Shown here: positions 48,219 through 58,052 of the stretch, one piece after another | How positions within the stretch are numbered: the stretch's first letter is position 1 | Layout of the letters: every line of letters begins with the position of its first letter | DNA from: Phoronis australis | Taxonomy: Eukaryota; Phoronida; Phoronidae | DNA: 64,000 bases | Assembly (NCBI GenBank): GCA_002633005.1 | Contig: NMRA01000039.1 | Coordinates: 1,159,471-1,223,470 of the forward strand | Reading direction: 5' to 3' | Position numbers and translations under genes: made by a program | Notes under the pieces: model-generated | The model's database searches: none | What the model saw: only the letters and a program-made list of their open reading frames with translations | Told to the model about the DNA's origin: nothing

Positions 48219-48299
48219 ATGTGCGTTTGTTTGTGCGCGCGTGTGTGTGATAAAACCTGTGGTACTTTGACAGTGTTTCATCTTGGTACTACTCAACAG
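47395..48299. other. CACNB: Intron 10
   Basis: A 905-bp intron whose 3' end carries a GT microsatellite (48173-48250) about 50 bp before the acceptor. Confidence 0.9.
48173..48250. repeat. GT microsatellite before an acceptor
   Basis: A (GT)n run with a few GC, CA and TT interruptions lies upstream of the acceptor at 48298-48299. UG repeats in RNA are known TDP-43/CELF targets, so it may affect use of exon 11. That effect is inference. Confidence 0.9.
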
Positions 48300-48395
48300 G
48301 TCCTGCAGAGATTAATCAAGTCGCGTGGCAAGTCTCAGGCGCGCAACATGAACGTGCAGCTGGTGGCGGCCGAGAAACTGGCACAATGTGGCCAG
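48300..48395 (+). CDS. CACNB: CaV-beta exon 11 (GK domain)
   Basis: A 96-bp, 32-codon exon after ACTCAACAG, phase 0 on both sides. It encodes [20 protein letters not shown], then [12 protein letters not shown]. The [13 protein letters not shown] motif is invariant in the family. The donor chosen is GTGGGC at 48396, which keeps the family spacing (QC, two residues, acidic residue, MFDV). A second, stronger donor GTAAGT six bases on (48402) would add Val-Gly in frame. Confidence 0.96.
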
Positions 48396-48584
48396 GTGGG
48401 CGTAAGTACAATACGTGGCACCCTCTTCACTTCTAGTGCATGAACACTTTCAATTGAACGTTCAGTGGTTTTCTGATTTCTTTGGGAATAAATCCTCTCA
48501 ATGTCCAATCGTTTTTTCCTGCGTTTGTATGCAATCCTACTGGGTCCCGCTTTGGAAATGTGATTTGTGGGGAACGTCGAATTT

Positions 48585-48722
48585 AGGAGGCCATGTGGCC
48601 ATGTTGATAAGTGCCCGCTTTCTTTACTCGAGGTCTTGGGTTCGAGTCCCAGCAGGTCACACTGCTAAACCCTTGAGCCAGGTTTCTAGCTCCTCAGCTC
48701 GGTTTTAACCATATATTAATAA
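48585..48722 (+). mobile_element. tRNA-derived SINE
   Basis: The head is tRNA-like, with a degenerate A box (TGGCCATGTTGATAAG) and an excellent B box (GGTTCGAGTCCC), as in RNA polymerase III promoters. The tail region AGCAGGTCACACTGCTAAAC and onward is not tRNA. It ends near AATAAAGCATAAA. The cloverleaf cannot form with proper acceptor and anticodon arms, so it is a SINE rather than a functional tRNA gene. Confidence 0.7.
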
Positions 48723-49035
48723 AGCATAAATGTATTTCCAGGTGATCAGTGCAATGGGCCCACATGCAAGGCCTGCACACGTCTGGTACTACGTGTATCA
48801 GACCGCCTGCAATTATTTTTTTATACATATAACGTCAAATTTTTTACCCATTTTGATAAACAATTTTGCTGTCTTGTGTGTGGCCCGTTTGTCATCTGAA
48901 AGCACCTAGTTCTGAAAAATCTTTGTGTTTATTCACGAAGTACTAATTGACACTGGCAGGAACTTGATGCTGATAATTAATCCATGCAACGAGTTTGAAG
49001 TAGTGAAAAAATTCAACAAAGCATGAAATGGATGT

Positions 49036-49247
49036 CTTTGACAAATAAATGTAGAACTTTCACAGCACCACATGTTGGTTGAGCACCAAATTAGTGCTTC
49101 TTCATTTTCTAGTTCTGCACGTTTGTTGCCATTATAGAGTATTTTGAAAAGCTGAAGGTATTCACAATAATGTTCAATCCCATGGAAGTGAAAAGGGGGA
49201 AATTTTTGTAAATATTTGTTGGAAATTGTGTGAGATCTTATTGTAAT
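49036..49247. mobile_element. MITE family A copy
   Basis: The interior GAGTATTTTGAAAAGCTGAAGG and right end GGAAATTGTGTGAGATCTTA match the family. The left end is eroded. Confidence 0.65.
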
Positions 49248-49322
49248 GGATATCTTTGATCTTGGTCATTCTGAAATGTGAGTGTATAGTCTATCTGTCG
49301 TGTAGCAGCTCCCTGTTCGCTA

Positions 49323-49336
49323 CTGACACCTGGTGG
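49323..49336 (-). promoter_or_regulatory. CTCF-like motif
   Basis: On the minus strand CCACCAGGTGTCAG has one mismatch to the CTCF core. It lies 14 bp before the final acceptor AG dinucleotide region. Confidence 0.3.
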
Positions 49337-49350
49337 TCTTGTTGTTGCAG

Positions 49351-50046
49351 GATATGTTTGATGTTCAGCTGGACGAGAACCAACTGGAGGACGCATGTGA
49401 ACACCTGGCAGAGTTCCTGGAGGCCTATTGGAGGGCCACTCACCCACCTAGTGCTAACCCGCTGACGCCCAAGCGCACGCCCAACTCACTGCTGCACAGG
49501 GTCAACGTGGGCCCCAGTACGCCGCTGTCTAGAACGCTGACAGCGCCACCGTCACCGCGTGGCCGCTCGGCACGCGGTGGCGGTGCAGATCACGCGGACA
49601 ATAGGCACCCTCGCTTGCAGAGGAATAATGATTACTATGACAGTCTAGACTCCCCGCACGGCTACGACAGGGACTATGGGGAACGCGGCGGGGGCGGGGC
49701 TTACCCGCCTCGTGCTGACAGGGGTCGTTACGAGGATAGTGAACGTGATATTAGGACACACGATTTTGACCGGCCATCGCGGTCTCGTTATCAGGAGGAC
49801 GACGGAGATTATTACAGGGACTATGAACGTGATGCGCGCCGATACGACTATGATAGTGAGCACGACGTGCAGCGGGCACGTGACTTTGACCCGCGCCGCG
49901 ACCCGCGCCACCACGACGGCGCGGGTCGCCGCGAGCACGTGGAGATGCGCGAGCGCGGGGAGACACGTGGTGGCGCAGACAGGCACTACAACTCACCTGG
50001 CCGTAGCCCCCGCTATCCCCCACGTCAAGACAGTATTGCTGTCTAG
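49351..50046 (+). CDS. CACNB: CaV-beta exon 12 (GK end and C-terminal tail, stop)
   Basis: A 696-bp last exon after GTTGTTGCAG, phase 0, ending TAG at 50044-50046; 231 residues. The first 33 finish the GK domain ([20 protein letters not shown], then [13 protein letters not shown]), matching the family closely. A Ser/Thr/Pro/Arg linker ([13 protein letters not shown]) follows. The last roughly 130 residues form a disordered mixed-charge tail dense in Arg, Asp, Tyr and Gly, with repeats such as [26 protein letters not shown] and DPRRDPRHH. The end is QDSIAV. Vertebrate beta-2 also has an Arg/Asp/His-rich tail, but sequence similarity there is only compositional. GC content is much higher than in the introns. 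Confidence 0.97.
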   Translation, partial: DMFDVQLDENQLEDACEHLAEFLEAYWRATHPPSANPLTPKRTPNSLLHRVNVGPSTPLSRTLTAPPSPRGRSARGGGADHADNRHPRLQRNNDYYDSLDSPHGYDRDYGERGGGGAYPPRADRGRYEDSERDIRTHDFDRPSRSRYQEDDGDYYRDYERDARRYDYDSEHDVQRARDFDPRRDPRHHDGAGRREHVEMRERGETRGGADRHYNSPGRSPRYPPRQDSIAV

Positions 50047-50470
50047 TATTTGAGGCTGGAGCGTCGGTGTCGCCGTGCGTAACTATCTGCACACTTGAGA
50101 GTTTTATGTTTTGGCTCACGTCCCCGCATGACCACCTCATCGGGGAAGCCACATGGCTGTGTGCTGATGAACTTTGACCTCAAGGATCCACCATTGCTGT
50201 CATTGGAGTGTTTGTGTTTTGATCGTCACGCCTAACAATTACATGGTTGTCTTCCACGTCGTTGTCCATTGTCACCGTGTGCTTCGCCAGTGGTGACGTG
50301 AGGCGGGGGCGGATTGCTAGGTTTTGCTAACGTATTCCGCAAGTGGACAGCTTAAATTTGGAACCAGGTGGATCTGCCCCGATTCAACACTGGTCACACA
50401 TTTATCCTAACGTGACTTCTGGCAGATGGTAACAGCAGGATCGTTAACACGCATCGACTGTTGGTCTTGA

Positions 50471-50484
50471 GCGCCCTCTGTTGA
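50471..50484 (-). promoter_or_regulatory. CTCF-like motif
   Basis: On the minus strand TCAACAGAGGGCGC has two mismatches to the CTCF core. Confidence 0.25.
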
Positions 50485-53400
50485 GCTGTTCACTTTTCTA
50501 CGTTCTTGCATGCCTCTCATCACCTACATTGAGTTGATTCTAGATGGTGTTGCTGTCATGGTTTTTTAATTCTGCGCATGATTGTCAACTTTTCCTCAGT
50601 AAGTTTTTTTGCGTAGCGCTGTATTAGGTGGGTTGAGTGGTCGGTGGTTTAACAAAACTTTACTTTATATGAATCTCTTGTTTGCGTACTCGAGAACAAC
50701 CAGCCAGTTATCAAGGTGTATGAACTAAACTCGCCCGTTATTTGTCAGTCGCAAAGTTAGTGTGTAACTTGATCCAGCGTATTAGAAAGATCAGTTTTTT
50801 TGTTTTGAATAGGTAATGAAAACATTTATGCAAAAAAGTTTTTCTTGATTATTTGTTTTGTCCAGTACTTTCAATACTGTGGTAGACTTTCTTATTGTTG
50901 GCAAGTTGATCTTGCCTACTTAGACGAGCAGAAACATCCTGTCTGGCTCTTGGGATCTATTTATTTGATATTCTGGCTTGATGCCAGTAAGTGTATGTTT
51001 ACTTACTCTCCTGTTATGTTTTAACGCTGTTATGTACGCGTTTATTTATTACTTTGGTTTGGTTGAAGTCTTTCCTATGCGGTTGTGTGTTTTTCCATTC
51101 ACTTCAGATCTTTAGTTCAGCCTCACTCTCACGTTTTACCACTGTAACTTCCACTCGTGCCAAGACCGGCGTCGAACGTTCAACGCCTCTTCTGTCACCA
51201 GCAGTCACCATGTGTGCAATCAATGCTGTGGAGCTCAGTGTCTCTCGTCGATGTCGATGCCTCTCGCCAGCCCATGGCCGGAGAGAATAGTCCAGTATTT
51301 GCGCGGGTGCTATATAAAATCGGTGTCCCTTAACTATGTTGAGTGTGTGATAGCCTTTTTATTGTAATTATTAGCTAGTAGCAGGCAACCTTCGCATAAC
51401 AGCCCATTTGTGGCTGGATTATCGTATCAGAATCTTCATGTATATATGACGTCAACATAATCGTATTCCATATCTGGATTTGTCTAATGACTGTCCTCCA
51501 GGTCGCGAATTTTGATCTGGTTGGTGATAATGTTGTGGGCAGTCATTAACTTTTTATCAACTGACGAACTTGCTGTGTGCATGCGGTTTCATTGTTTGTG
51601 TATCGTCGTCGCTATGGTGACAACTGTGGTATCTGAAAGTGGAGTGTTGTTGATATGGGAGTTGCTTAGTTATATTTTGCTCAGAGGCGACCCAGTGCCA
51701 CATCAAGCTGCTACTTTCTTCAGACTTGACCTTTTGTACGACTTGTGACCCTTGTGTGGCCCTTGTCAACCTTGAGCAGTGTCCTGATCTAAGTGAGGTG
51801 TGCGCTGCGTAAAATGGCCACCTCCTGCCCTTGACTGAATTTCATAGAAGATAACCGCAGAAGGAATCAAGACCAAAGAAGTTGAAAGTGGGAGTGAGGC
51901 TGGAAATTCACGATCTTTGTCATGTACTTGTAAGCCACATTGTCAGATAAGTGCATGCTCTCATACCACTGTTTTGAATTCTCTTCTTGGTATGTACTTT
52001 CTCCATTGGTCTTTGTTGAGGTTTTTACTGTTCGTCTTGCCATTTCTGGTAGCCGTTTCTGCCGAGTGGTAAAATGAAATGTTATTGTCCGTCTGTAAGT
52101 AGTATGTTGTGGGCGAAAAACAGTTTCTTGACATGAGTCGAAATTCTGTGACGTTAAAGTCCCTCATACTGACCTTGGTTTCAGCCATATTTATAGCACA
52201 AAAATGTATTGATCATCGTTGCATTGCAGACATAGTTTCGTTGTCAAACTTTTGGTTGGTAAGAATGCGACTAAATGTATTACCATAAAAAAAGCGAGTG
52301 ACATTAGCTATTGTCTAGTTGTGCAATGTTGTTCAGTATGTTTTCTGCACTTGGTCCTACAAAACTCAAGAGGGCTAATCATTGTACCTGCTCTGAAGTA
52401 GGCCAACCTTCGTTCAATCCAAAATACCACTGAGGCCATTTTGCAGGGAAAAAAACGAAATGAGGCCTTTTGAATGTTGCAAATTTACATCCAATTTCAC
52501 TGTCAATTTTTGGCCAAAGTTGTGCTGAGCACAAGCATTTTTTTTTTCAACCATATATGGAACTGTAACTATGGTTACCTCTAAACCTGTCGATTTTTGA
52601 TGGGACCTGTTACAGGTATGGCAACCAGTGGCGGCCTTCATGCCCTGTTTCACAGGATATTTCTGCAAAGTGGTTTCTGTTCAGATCGTGCACTGCAGTC
52701 AAACCTCGGGCATTTGGTTGAATGAACTCTTTTATATACCCATCTGGGTAGCTCTTGGTGTGATGTTGACTACCGCATAACGCGTGTTGTTCTCCTTCTG
52801 GTTGAAGTGGTGGTCGCCTGATGTAATTATTGTATAATACGTTCTTGTGTGAAGATCATAGGAAAATATGCCGGTCATATGCACTTAGATGGTAGATCAT
52901 GGTAGGACATGTATTACTGTACACACCCTCTTGTGTGACAGTCACGTTCTTGCAAATGTTATTGTTTCTTCAAACGTCAGTGTAGCAGGAGAGAGGGAGA
53001 GAGATTGCCCGCAGTGCTCAGTGTTTCACATGCATGTAATCGAATGCGGTCATCCGGACATGTTATTCAGTTAATGCTTGGATGCCTCGTTCTAAGACGT
53101 GCGCGTCGAACACTGAGTTCTGGGGGACACTGGGTCCTTCTACGCCGGGGCGTGCAAACCACGGCGGCTGATCGTGACTAGAGCTCATCCTCGTTTCACT
53201 GTCATTGTCAGAAAATCGATGCAGATGTACAAACCATTATGTGAACATTGATCTTAACCCAGTGTTTCCATTGAACACATCCCGTGTTACTAGAATTTTT
53301 ATAGGTTTGTTCAATGTGTGCCGTTTGTATGTAGCTACGACTTGCAATTGTGTATTTATTTACAAGTGATGGCTGCCCCCATAGGGGTGTTATCTATATT

Positions 53401-53572
53401 GTCTCTGCAGAGGTATTGTCTATACTGCTCCTACAGGGGTTTTATCTTTACTTTTGCACCTTGTTTGATTTAATTTTACAGTTTCTACCTTACATTTATG
53501 TATGGATGTGTGCGCGCCCTTGTCATTATTGTATGCAAATTAAGGGCTTTTGATTTTGAACGTTTATTGAAT

Positions 53573-53578
53573 ATTAAA
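53573..53578 (+). promoter_or_regulatory. Candidate poly(A) signal ATTAAA
   Basis: ATTAAA is followed within 15 bases by a T/G-rich GATTGTTTCTCAGTG segment. Confidence 0.35.
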
Positions 53579-53863
53579 GGATTGTTTCTCAGTGACATGT
53601 CTCTCCAAATATTATTGCCGCAGTGAAGTCTTAGGAGATTGGAGCTATGAATTCTTTGTTTTAATTAAGATTTTGTGAATCTCATTTTGTTTTTTACTCT
53701 GAATATTCGAACGGGCAATGTTTGGGGATGGCGAGTATTCACAAGATTGCCTGTTGGATTCTTTGGACTATTCAAACGAGATAACTGTGTTTTCTTATTT
53801 ATAGACCATGAGTAGTTACTGAATGAGAGGCCGAAAGATGATAAGGTGGGTGGTTCAATGCCA

Positions 53864-53869
53864 AATAAA
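53864..53869 (+). promoter_or_regulatory. Candidate poly(A) signal AATAAA
   Basis: AATAAA followed by GTTATTTGGGTC; the downstream element is weaker than at the other sites. Confidence 0.3.
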
Positions 53870-54153
53870 AGTTATTTGGGTCTCCAAAAGGTATAAATAG
53901 TCTGGGTACCCTAAGGATTTGAGCTGTCACAATTTTTCAACTCTCTTGGACGTCATGCTTATCACCCTCCTCAACAAAACTTTCCTGGTCACTAGTCTTC
54001 TTCGAGGGACACCTGTGGCTACAAGTGCGTGCCAAAATTTTGTGGGGGTCTCTGAACCTATAGCTTATTTGATGGATAATTCAACACTTGTGAGACTAGT
54101 AGAAGAACGTCATGTTTGAAAAATGCATGTGTTGCGGAGGTCACGTGGGACTC

Positions 54154-54315
54154 CTGTGGCAGATTTAGAGAGGGGGCATGCCCCCCCCAAAAAAAAAATT
54201 CTCCCAGATTTCATTTGTCAGTTCGGGGGGGTGCGAATGTCTGACGGGTAAAAATCTTGGCTAATACTCTGCCCTAGTCCCCCCTAACTCAACACCCTGG
54301 ATCCGCCTCTGGACC
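54154..54315. mobile_element. hAT-like MITE (family C), copy 1
   Basis: Left end CCTGTGGCAGATTTAGAGAG and right end CTGGATCCGCCTCTGG are imperfect inverted repeats of the CAGNGGCGGATCCAG type often seen in hAT MITEs. The interior CCCAGATTTCATTTGTCAG and GCGAATGTCTGACGGG blocks recur in copy 2 at 55538. Confidence 0.6.
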
Positions 54316-54741
54316 CTTATCCCACGAGTGTTCTCGTGTTATGTCTACAGGCCTTGGTCTATTCAGATAAACAGCTGGGCAAGTAGCTCCACCTAGTTGA
54401 CATCGAGTCTCCCATCTGCTGCTGCCGTTTCTACTTCTAACCCCCACTATAGTCTAGGTATTCACGGAATCGGCGTGTTTCTCACTACATGTGTCTGTGA
54501 ACTTGGAAACGACGCTAACGTGCTTGCAATAAATAGTTCCAGTTTCACGCGACTGGCATCCAGTTGCCGAAAAGTGTCAATTTAGTGAGGGAAGTCGCGT
54601 CTGTCAGCACATGCAGGCAGTTGTGCATGTTGAAGGGTAAATTAGCCTGAAGTGTTCGGTCAGCTACTCGGTTGGACTAAATCTAGTGCAATGTCACTTG
54701 GCAAAATAGTGGCAATCTGATGTTGGGTATTTTCTGACCCG

Positions 54742-54755
54742 GCGCCCTCTATTGA
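54742..54755 (-). promoter_or_regulatory. CTCF-like motif
   Basis: On the minus strand TCAATAGAGGGCGC has two mismatches to the CTCF core. Confidence 0.25.
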
Positions 54756-55468
54756 GAACTGTGACTTTGTCGGTGCTAGAATGACGCACGTTTTTGATTG
54801 GCAGGTGGATATTTCTTTCGGACAACTCGTGCAATCCCCCTGGTGGTCTCGCGTGGAATAAACTAGTCGGATGCGTGGCATTGAAGGAACTCTTGTCATT
54901 TGGTTTCTGGATTCAGTATCGCTCAAGTGAGGCTGTTGGACGTTCTACCTTATAGTGCAGCAGACAATACTCTGAGTCTCGTTCGATACGTTTTGGTGGT
55001 TAGCGAGTTTTAGCAAATTACGCGCGCACTACGTGTAGATTGTATTTTTCCGGATGTTATTGTTGTGAACTGCGTCATGAAAAGACGTCGGTTGCTATGA
55101 AATTAAAGTATTCCCCTCCCCGAGGGCCTCTTACGTTCTCTAGTTAACTGTTCGAAATCTCCGCGGTCTCCCAACTTAACCCCCTTGCAGCTACACGTGC
55201 ACGATCGCGGTTTTTGCTAAAACTCCCGATTACCGTTTCAGGTCTGTAGTTTGACGCGCCCTCCTTTGGTAGTAACAAATTAAAGTAGGTGTATTGAGCG
55301 CGCTGAACGTACTCCTTCAAAGCGATGTTATATTCGTGTCGTTTCTTTATTTGGTAAAGGAAATTTATTCACGCTAGTTATAGTGGTTGCATTATTAAAC
55401 TAACATTTCCTGTTGCCTTTATTGTACTGAATTTCAAGTGTATTAACTTCGTTTTTGTTGGATTTGTA

Positions 55469-55474
55469 AATAAA
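55469..55474 (+). promoter_or_regulatory. CACNB: Best candidate poly(A) signal AATAAA
   Basis: AATAAA, overlapping TGTAAATA (a Pumilio-type sequence), is followed by TTTTTAATC and a GT-rich GGTGTTCTGTT about 25 bases on, the usual arrangement for a cleavage site near 55495. Confidence 0.45.
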
Positions 55475-55537
55475 GTTTTTAATCTCATGCATTGAACCGG
55501 TGTTCTGTTAAGAGTCGCGTCTTCTTAGGCCGGTTTA

Positions 55538-55680
55538 GTAAAATTATCCCAGATTCCATTTGGCAGTTCGGGGTTGCGAATGTCTGACGGGCAAATTCCT
55601 GGCTAATACTCTGCCCTGTCCCCCCCCCCCCCCNCCCCCCCCCCCCCAACTCAAAATCCTAGATCCACCCCTACTTTTCA
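55538..55680. mobile_element. hAT-like MITE (family C), copy 2
   Basis: ATTATCCCAGATTCCATTTG, GCGAATGTCTGACGGGCAAA and CTAATACTCTGCCCTGTCCC match copy 1 at 54154. A long C run with one N (55634) interrupts it, and the right end reads CCTAGATCCACCCCT. Confidence 0.6.
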
Positions 55681-55905
55681 AACCAAGTATTTTTAGATGC
55701 GATATCGAAACTGAACAGGACGTTAGCCGAGCCGGTGGTCGAATAACTGCGATTTTTGCTCACATTTGGGCCCAGGGTCCACGTTGTGTTTCAGCTATTG
55801 TATTTCGCCTCGGTTTACTGTTGTCAATGTCGAATTCTTAACCGAATCGCTTTGGCGTTTGAAACCGTCGTTGCCGAATTTGCACCAACTCGTCATAGGC
55901 AATGA

Positions 55906-56154
55906 GCGCATGCGTCATTTTAGAATTCGTAATGTATGGTTGGCCAACTGCCCACTCAAGTCTGAAGCATTTTCTGGAGGCGCTGGTGGCTTCGATGTTG
56001 TGCGTAACAGAAATCGAATTTCGTCACTGCACTGAATATTAAGAGACCATTTTTTGAAGCAAATGGTCTTAATTCGATTTCCGTTTTTAGCCAACTCACA
56101 TAATGAACTAGCTACCAAGCTCCGTTTGCATCATGAAAATCAGACGCATGCGTG
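55906..56154. mobile_element. Hairpin-type MITE (family D)
   Basis: The ends GCGCATGCGTCATTTT and AAAATCAGACGCATGCGT are inverted repeats. Inner arms also pair: CAGAAATCGAATTT with AATTCGATTTCCG, and AGACCATTT with AAATGGTCT at the centre (56045-56071). The whole 249 bp could fold back on itself, as expected of a foldback or MITE element. Confidence 0.55.
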
Positions 56155-57006
56155 TACTAGTGCCGATTAAACAAGTATACATTGTCAGCATCATTAAACC
56201 TTCCTTCATGGCTCAGCATATAACAATCACGAATCCAATATACCAAAAACGAAGAAAAGCAACTTGAATTGAAAGTTTCTTTGTTCGACGGACATGAGTT
56301 TCGGAGGGGGGTATGAACGTTTCCTGTCAGTGCCGCTGTGCCATGTCCACCAACACGCGAGTTTCTTGTACTAACTTGCGCTTCCCCGATATCCCGCGGG
56401 AAAGTGAAGAGTCACCGTAGCTGCTCAAACACTGAGTTGTCATAGACACCACAAACGCAACGCCTCGCCCATGAACCATTGGGCAGCAATACCTGACGAC
56501 TTCTCACACTAAACAAAACTGAGGATGACTAGTGCTGTGATTGGTTGTCCCGATTTTACGTAGTATGATGTTTCGTAACTCGATGCTCGTAACTCGAATT
56601 CAGCTAATTAACGCTTCGTCAGATAGTGTTTGCAGGTGTTCTAGAGTTTTAAATAAAGATTGGCCCTAACATGTGACAATAGTATATGAAATCGAGTAAT
56701 TGTTTCACAACAGCTTTCTGTCAGCAAACTCTGAATTAGCATGCGCTCACACGGCCTCGGTGCCCGGTCAATTACCTTTGTTGCCGGCATCAAAAGCCGG
56801 TAACGCAGTAGTTTATTCTTTGCTGGCTTCACAAAACATGCACTCACGAGCACTCCAAGACATTACAAATTGTATCTGATGCGACAGACTTTGTTTCAGT
56901 TTCATACAAGCATTGGTTAGAATCATTTAGGTTGAGAATAATTCATTTTGAAACAGAACGCGGAATAATAAACGTCATCCTGGCAACTCGTCCGTCGCCA
57001 ATCCCG

Positions 57007-57129
57007 CCAGTTAGTCAAGAGCTCATCCGACGAAGACTTCACGGGTCGGATCGTTAGGTTTCACAGGCTATCAGTTCGAGCCGGAATACACTGATCAAGA
57101 AATACTAGAGAGGCGCCGTGAACATGCCG
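57007..57129 (+). pseudogene. Transposon-protein N-terminal remnant
   Basis: Two overlapping frames read SSDEDFTG and then GFTGYQFEPEYTDQEILERR. Acidic SSDEDF followed by YxFEPE is a pattern I associate with the N-termini of invertebrate transposon-encoded proteins, and the piggyBac-like remnant at 42649 has a similar HGFEPEENFT. The frame change and the TGA at 57127 show it is broken. Family assignment is tentative. Confidence 0.3.
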
Positions 57130-57378
57130 CTAGGCAACGGAACGTATGAATAGTTCTTTGGTAAGCCGGAATTCGTCAGAGAAATCACTGTCGAAGAAAT
57201 GCCGGCCACAGACACGGACATGTTTCACGGCCTCATACTTGCTATTAACAGCATACCTTTCATTTTCCACTACCGCGAGCCACTTAAGCATTCTCGCGGG
57301 CTCTCGAGGAAGTCGAAAAAAACGATATACCCGCTTTCTTCGCAGCTTAATAGTTCGGACAAGCGGGAACCGATGCAC
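57130..57378 (-). pseudogene. THAP zinc-finger fragment
   Basis: The minus-strand frame encodes RFFRLPREPARMLKWLAVVE, then VRVCGRHFFDSDFSDEF. The FxxLP (AVPTIP-like start of helix), KW and CxxHF...DF features are those of the THAP C2CH DNA-binding domain found in animal proteins and P-element-type transposases. The leading C-x(2-4)-C pair is not in this frame; a CRSYC sequence lies just upstream in another frame, ended by a stop. It therefore looks like a frameshifted pseudogene, or an exon whose start is elsewhere. Confidence 0.45.
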
Positions 57379-57911
57379 TGCAATATGAGCGGCATTTATT
57401 CTGCAGACGAACCACTGACGTCGCTGCGTCGCTTCTCACCTTCCTCACAGGTTAACGCGACACCTCTCGGCAAGGTGAGGTCGACCGTTTTTGAGGCAAT
57501 GTGGATATAGACCGATTAAGACGGTAAAAAAGACTAATTAAATCGGGTGGCATTCTCCTTTAACGGATTTTCAGAATATCTGGAATATAGGCATCTATGT
57601 GTGAGATGACGCTATCCTCCCGTTTACGAATGGAATGTTTTCGAGTCAATTTGACATCCACTCCTCGATCAACCAAACCTTTCTAAGGGTGATTTTGAAA
57701 ATAGGCGTATATATTCTAATTGTAAAGAGGACGGCTGACGATAACGACTTTGACTACTGTGGTGTCTCCTAGTGGTAGTTTTGTCTTGCTTTGCGCTCAT
57801 AGCTACATCTGATAAACACATTGGAGGATCTTTATTAAATTTAGTAATTGCATTTATATGAAGCTAACAACAGACGATGACGTCTTTCATGAGGCGGATT
57901 TAATGAACGCT

Positions 57912-57925
57912 GTGCCCTATAGTGG
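57912..57925 (-). promoter_or_regulatory. CTCF-like motif
   Basis: On the minus strand CCACTATAGGGCAC has one mismatch to the CTCF core. Confidence 0.35.
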
Positions 57926-58052
57926 CAATTTCTTTTTTCCGTTTTCCTTATTTCTCTGAAGCTGATTGACAGAGTTTTGTGAAATTTGGTAAATAGCTTT
58001 CCATTAAAGAAGCGATGGCATGTTCCCGTTTAAAGATGGATTGGACGTTTTT

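Larger units (their letters stand above)
48396..49350. other. CACNB: Intron 11
   Basis: A 955-bp intron with a tRNA-derived SINE (48585-48722), a MITE family A copy (49036-49247) and a CTCF-like motif (49323-49336) just before the last acceptor. Confidence 0.9.
50047..55495 (+). other. CACNB: Probable 3'UTR
   Basis: No coding exon was recognised after the stop. Candidate poly(A) signals are ATTAAA at 53573, AATAAA at 53864 and AATAAA at 55469, so the 3'UTR could be about 3.5 to 5.4 kb. A hAT-like MITE sits at 54154-54315, and CTCF-like motifs at 50471 and 54742. The upstream limit is certain; the downstream limit is inference. Confidence 0.5.

Noticed and set aside
48159-48443. Plus-strand frame starting in Cys/Val repeats
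   Set aside because: The repeats are the GT microsatellite in translation; only the 48300-48395 part is a real exon.
48585-48660. tRNA gene
   Set aside because: It has a good B box but a poor A box and no proper acceptor or anticodon stem, and a non-tRNA tail follows. A SINE head fits better.
49645-50152. Overlapping 113-133-codon frames opposite and alongside the last exon
   Set aside because: Shadows of the GC-rich, Arg/Asp-rich CaV-beta tail in other frames.
50991-51290. Possible extra coding exon after the stop, following a CACTTCAG acceptor-like sequence
   Set aside because: The main frame already ends at 50046, and the 51-kb frame shows no CaV-beta similarity. It is more likely 3'UTR.
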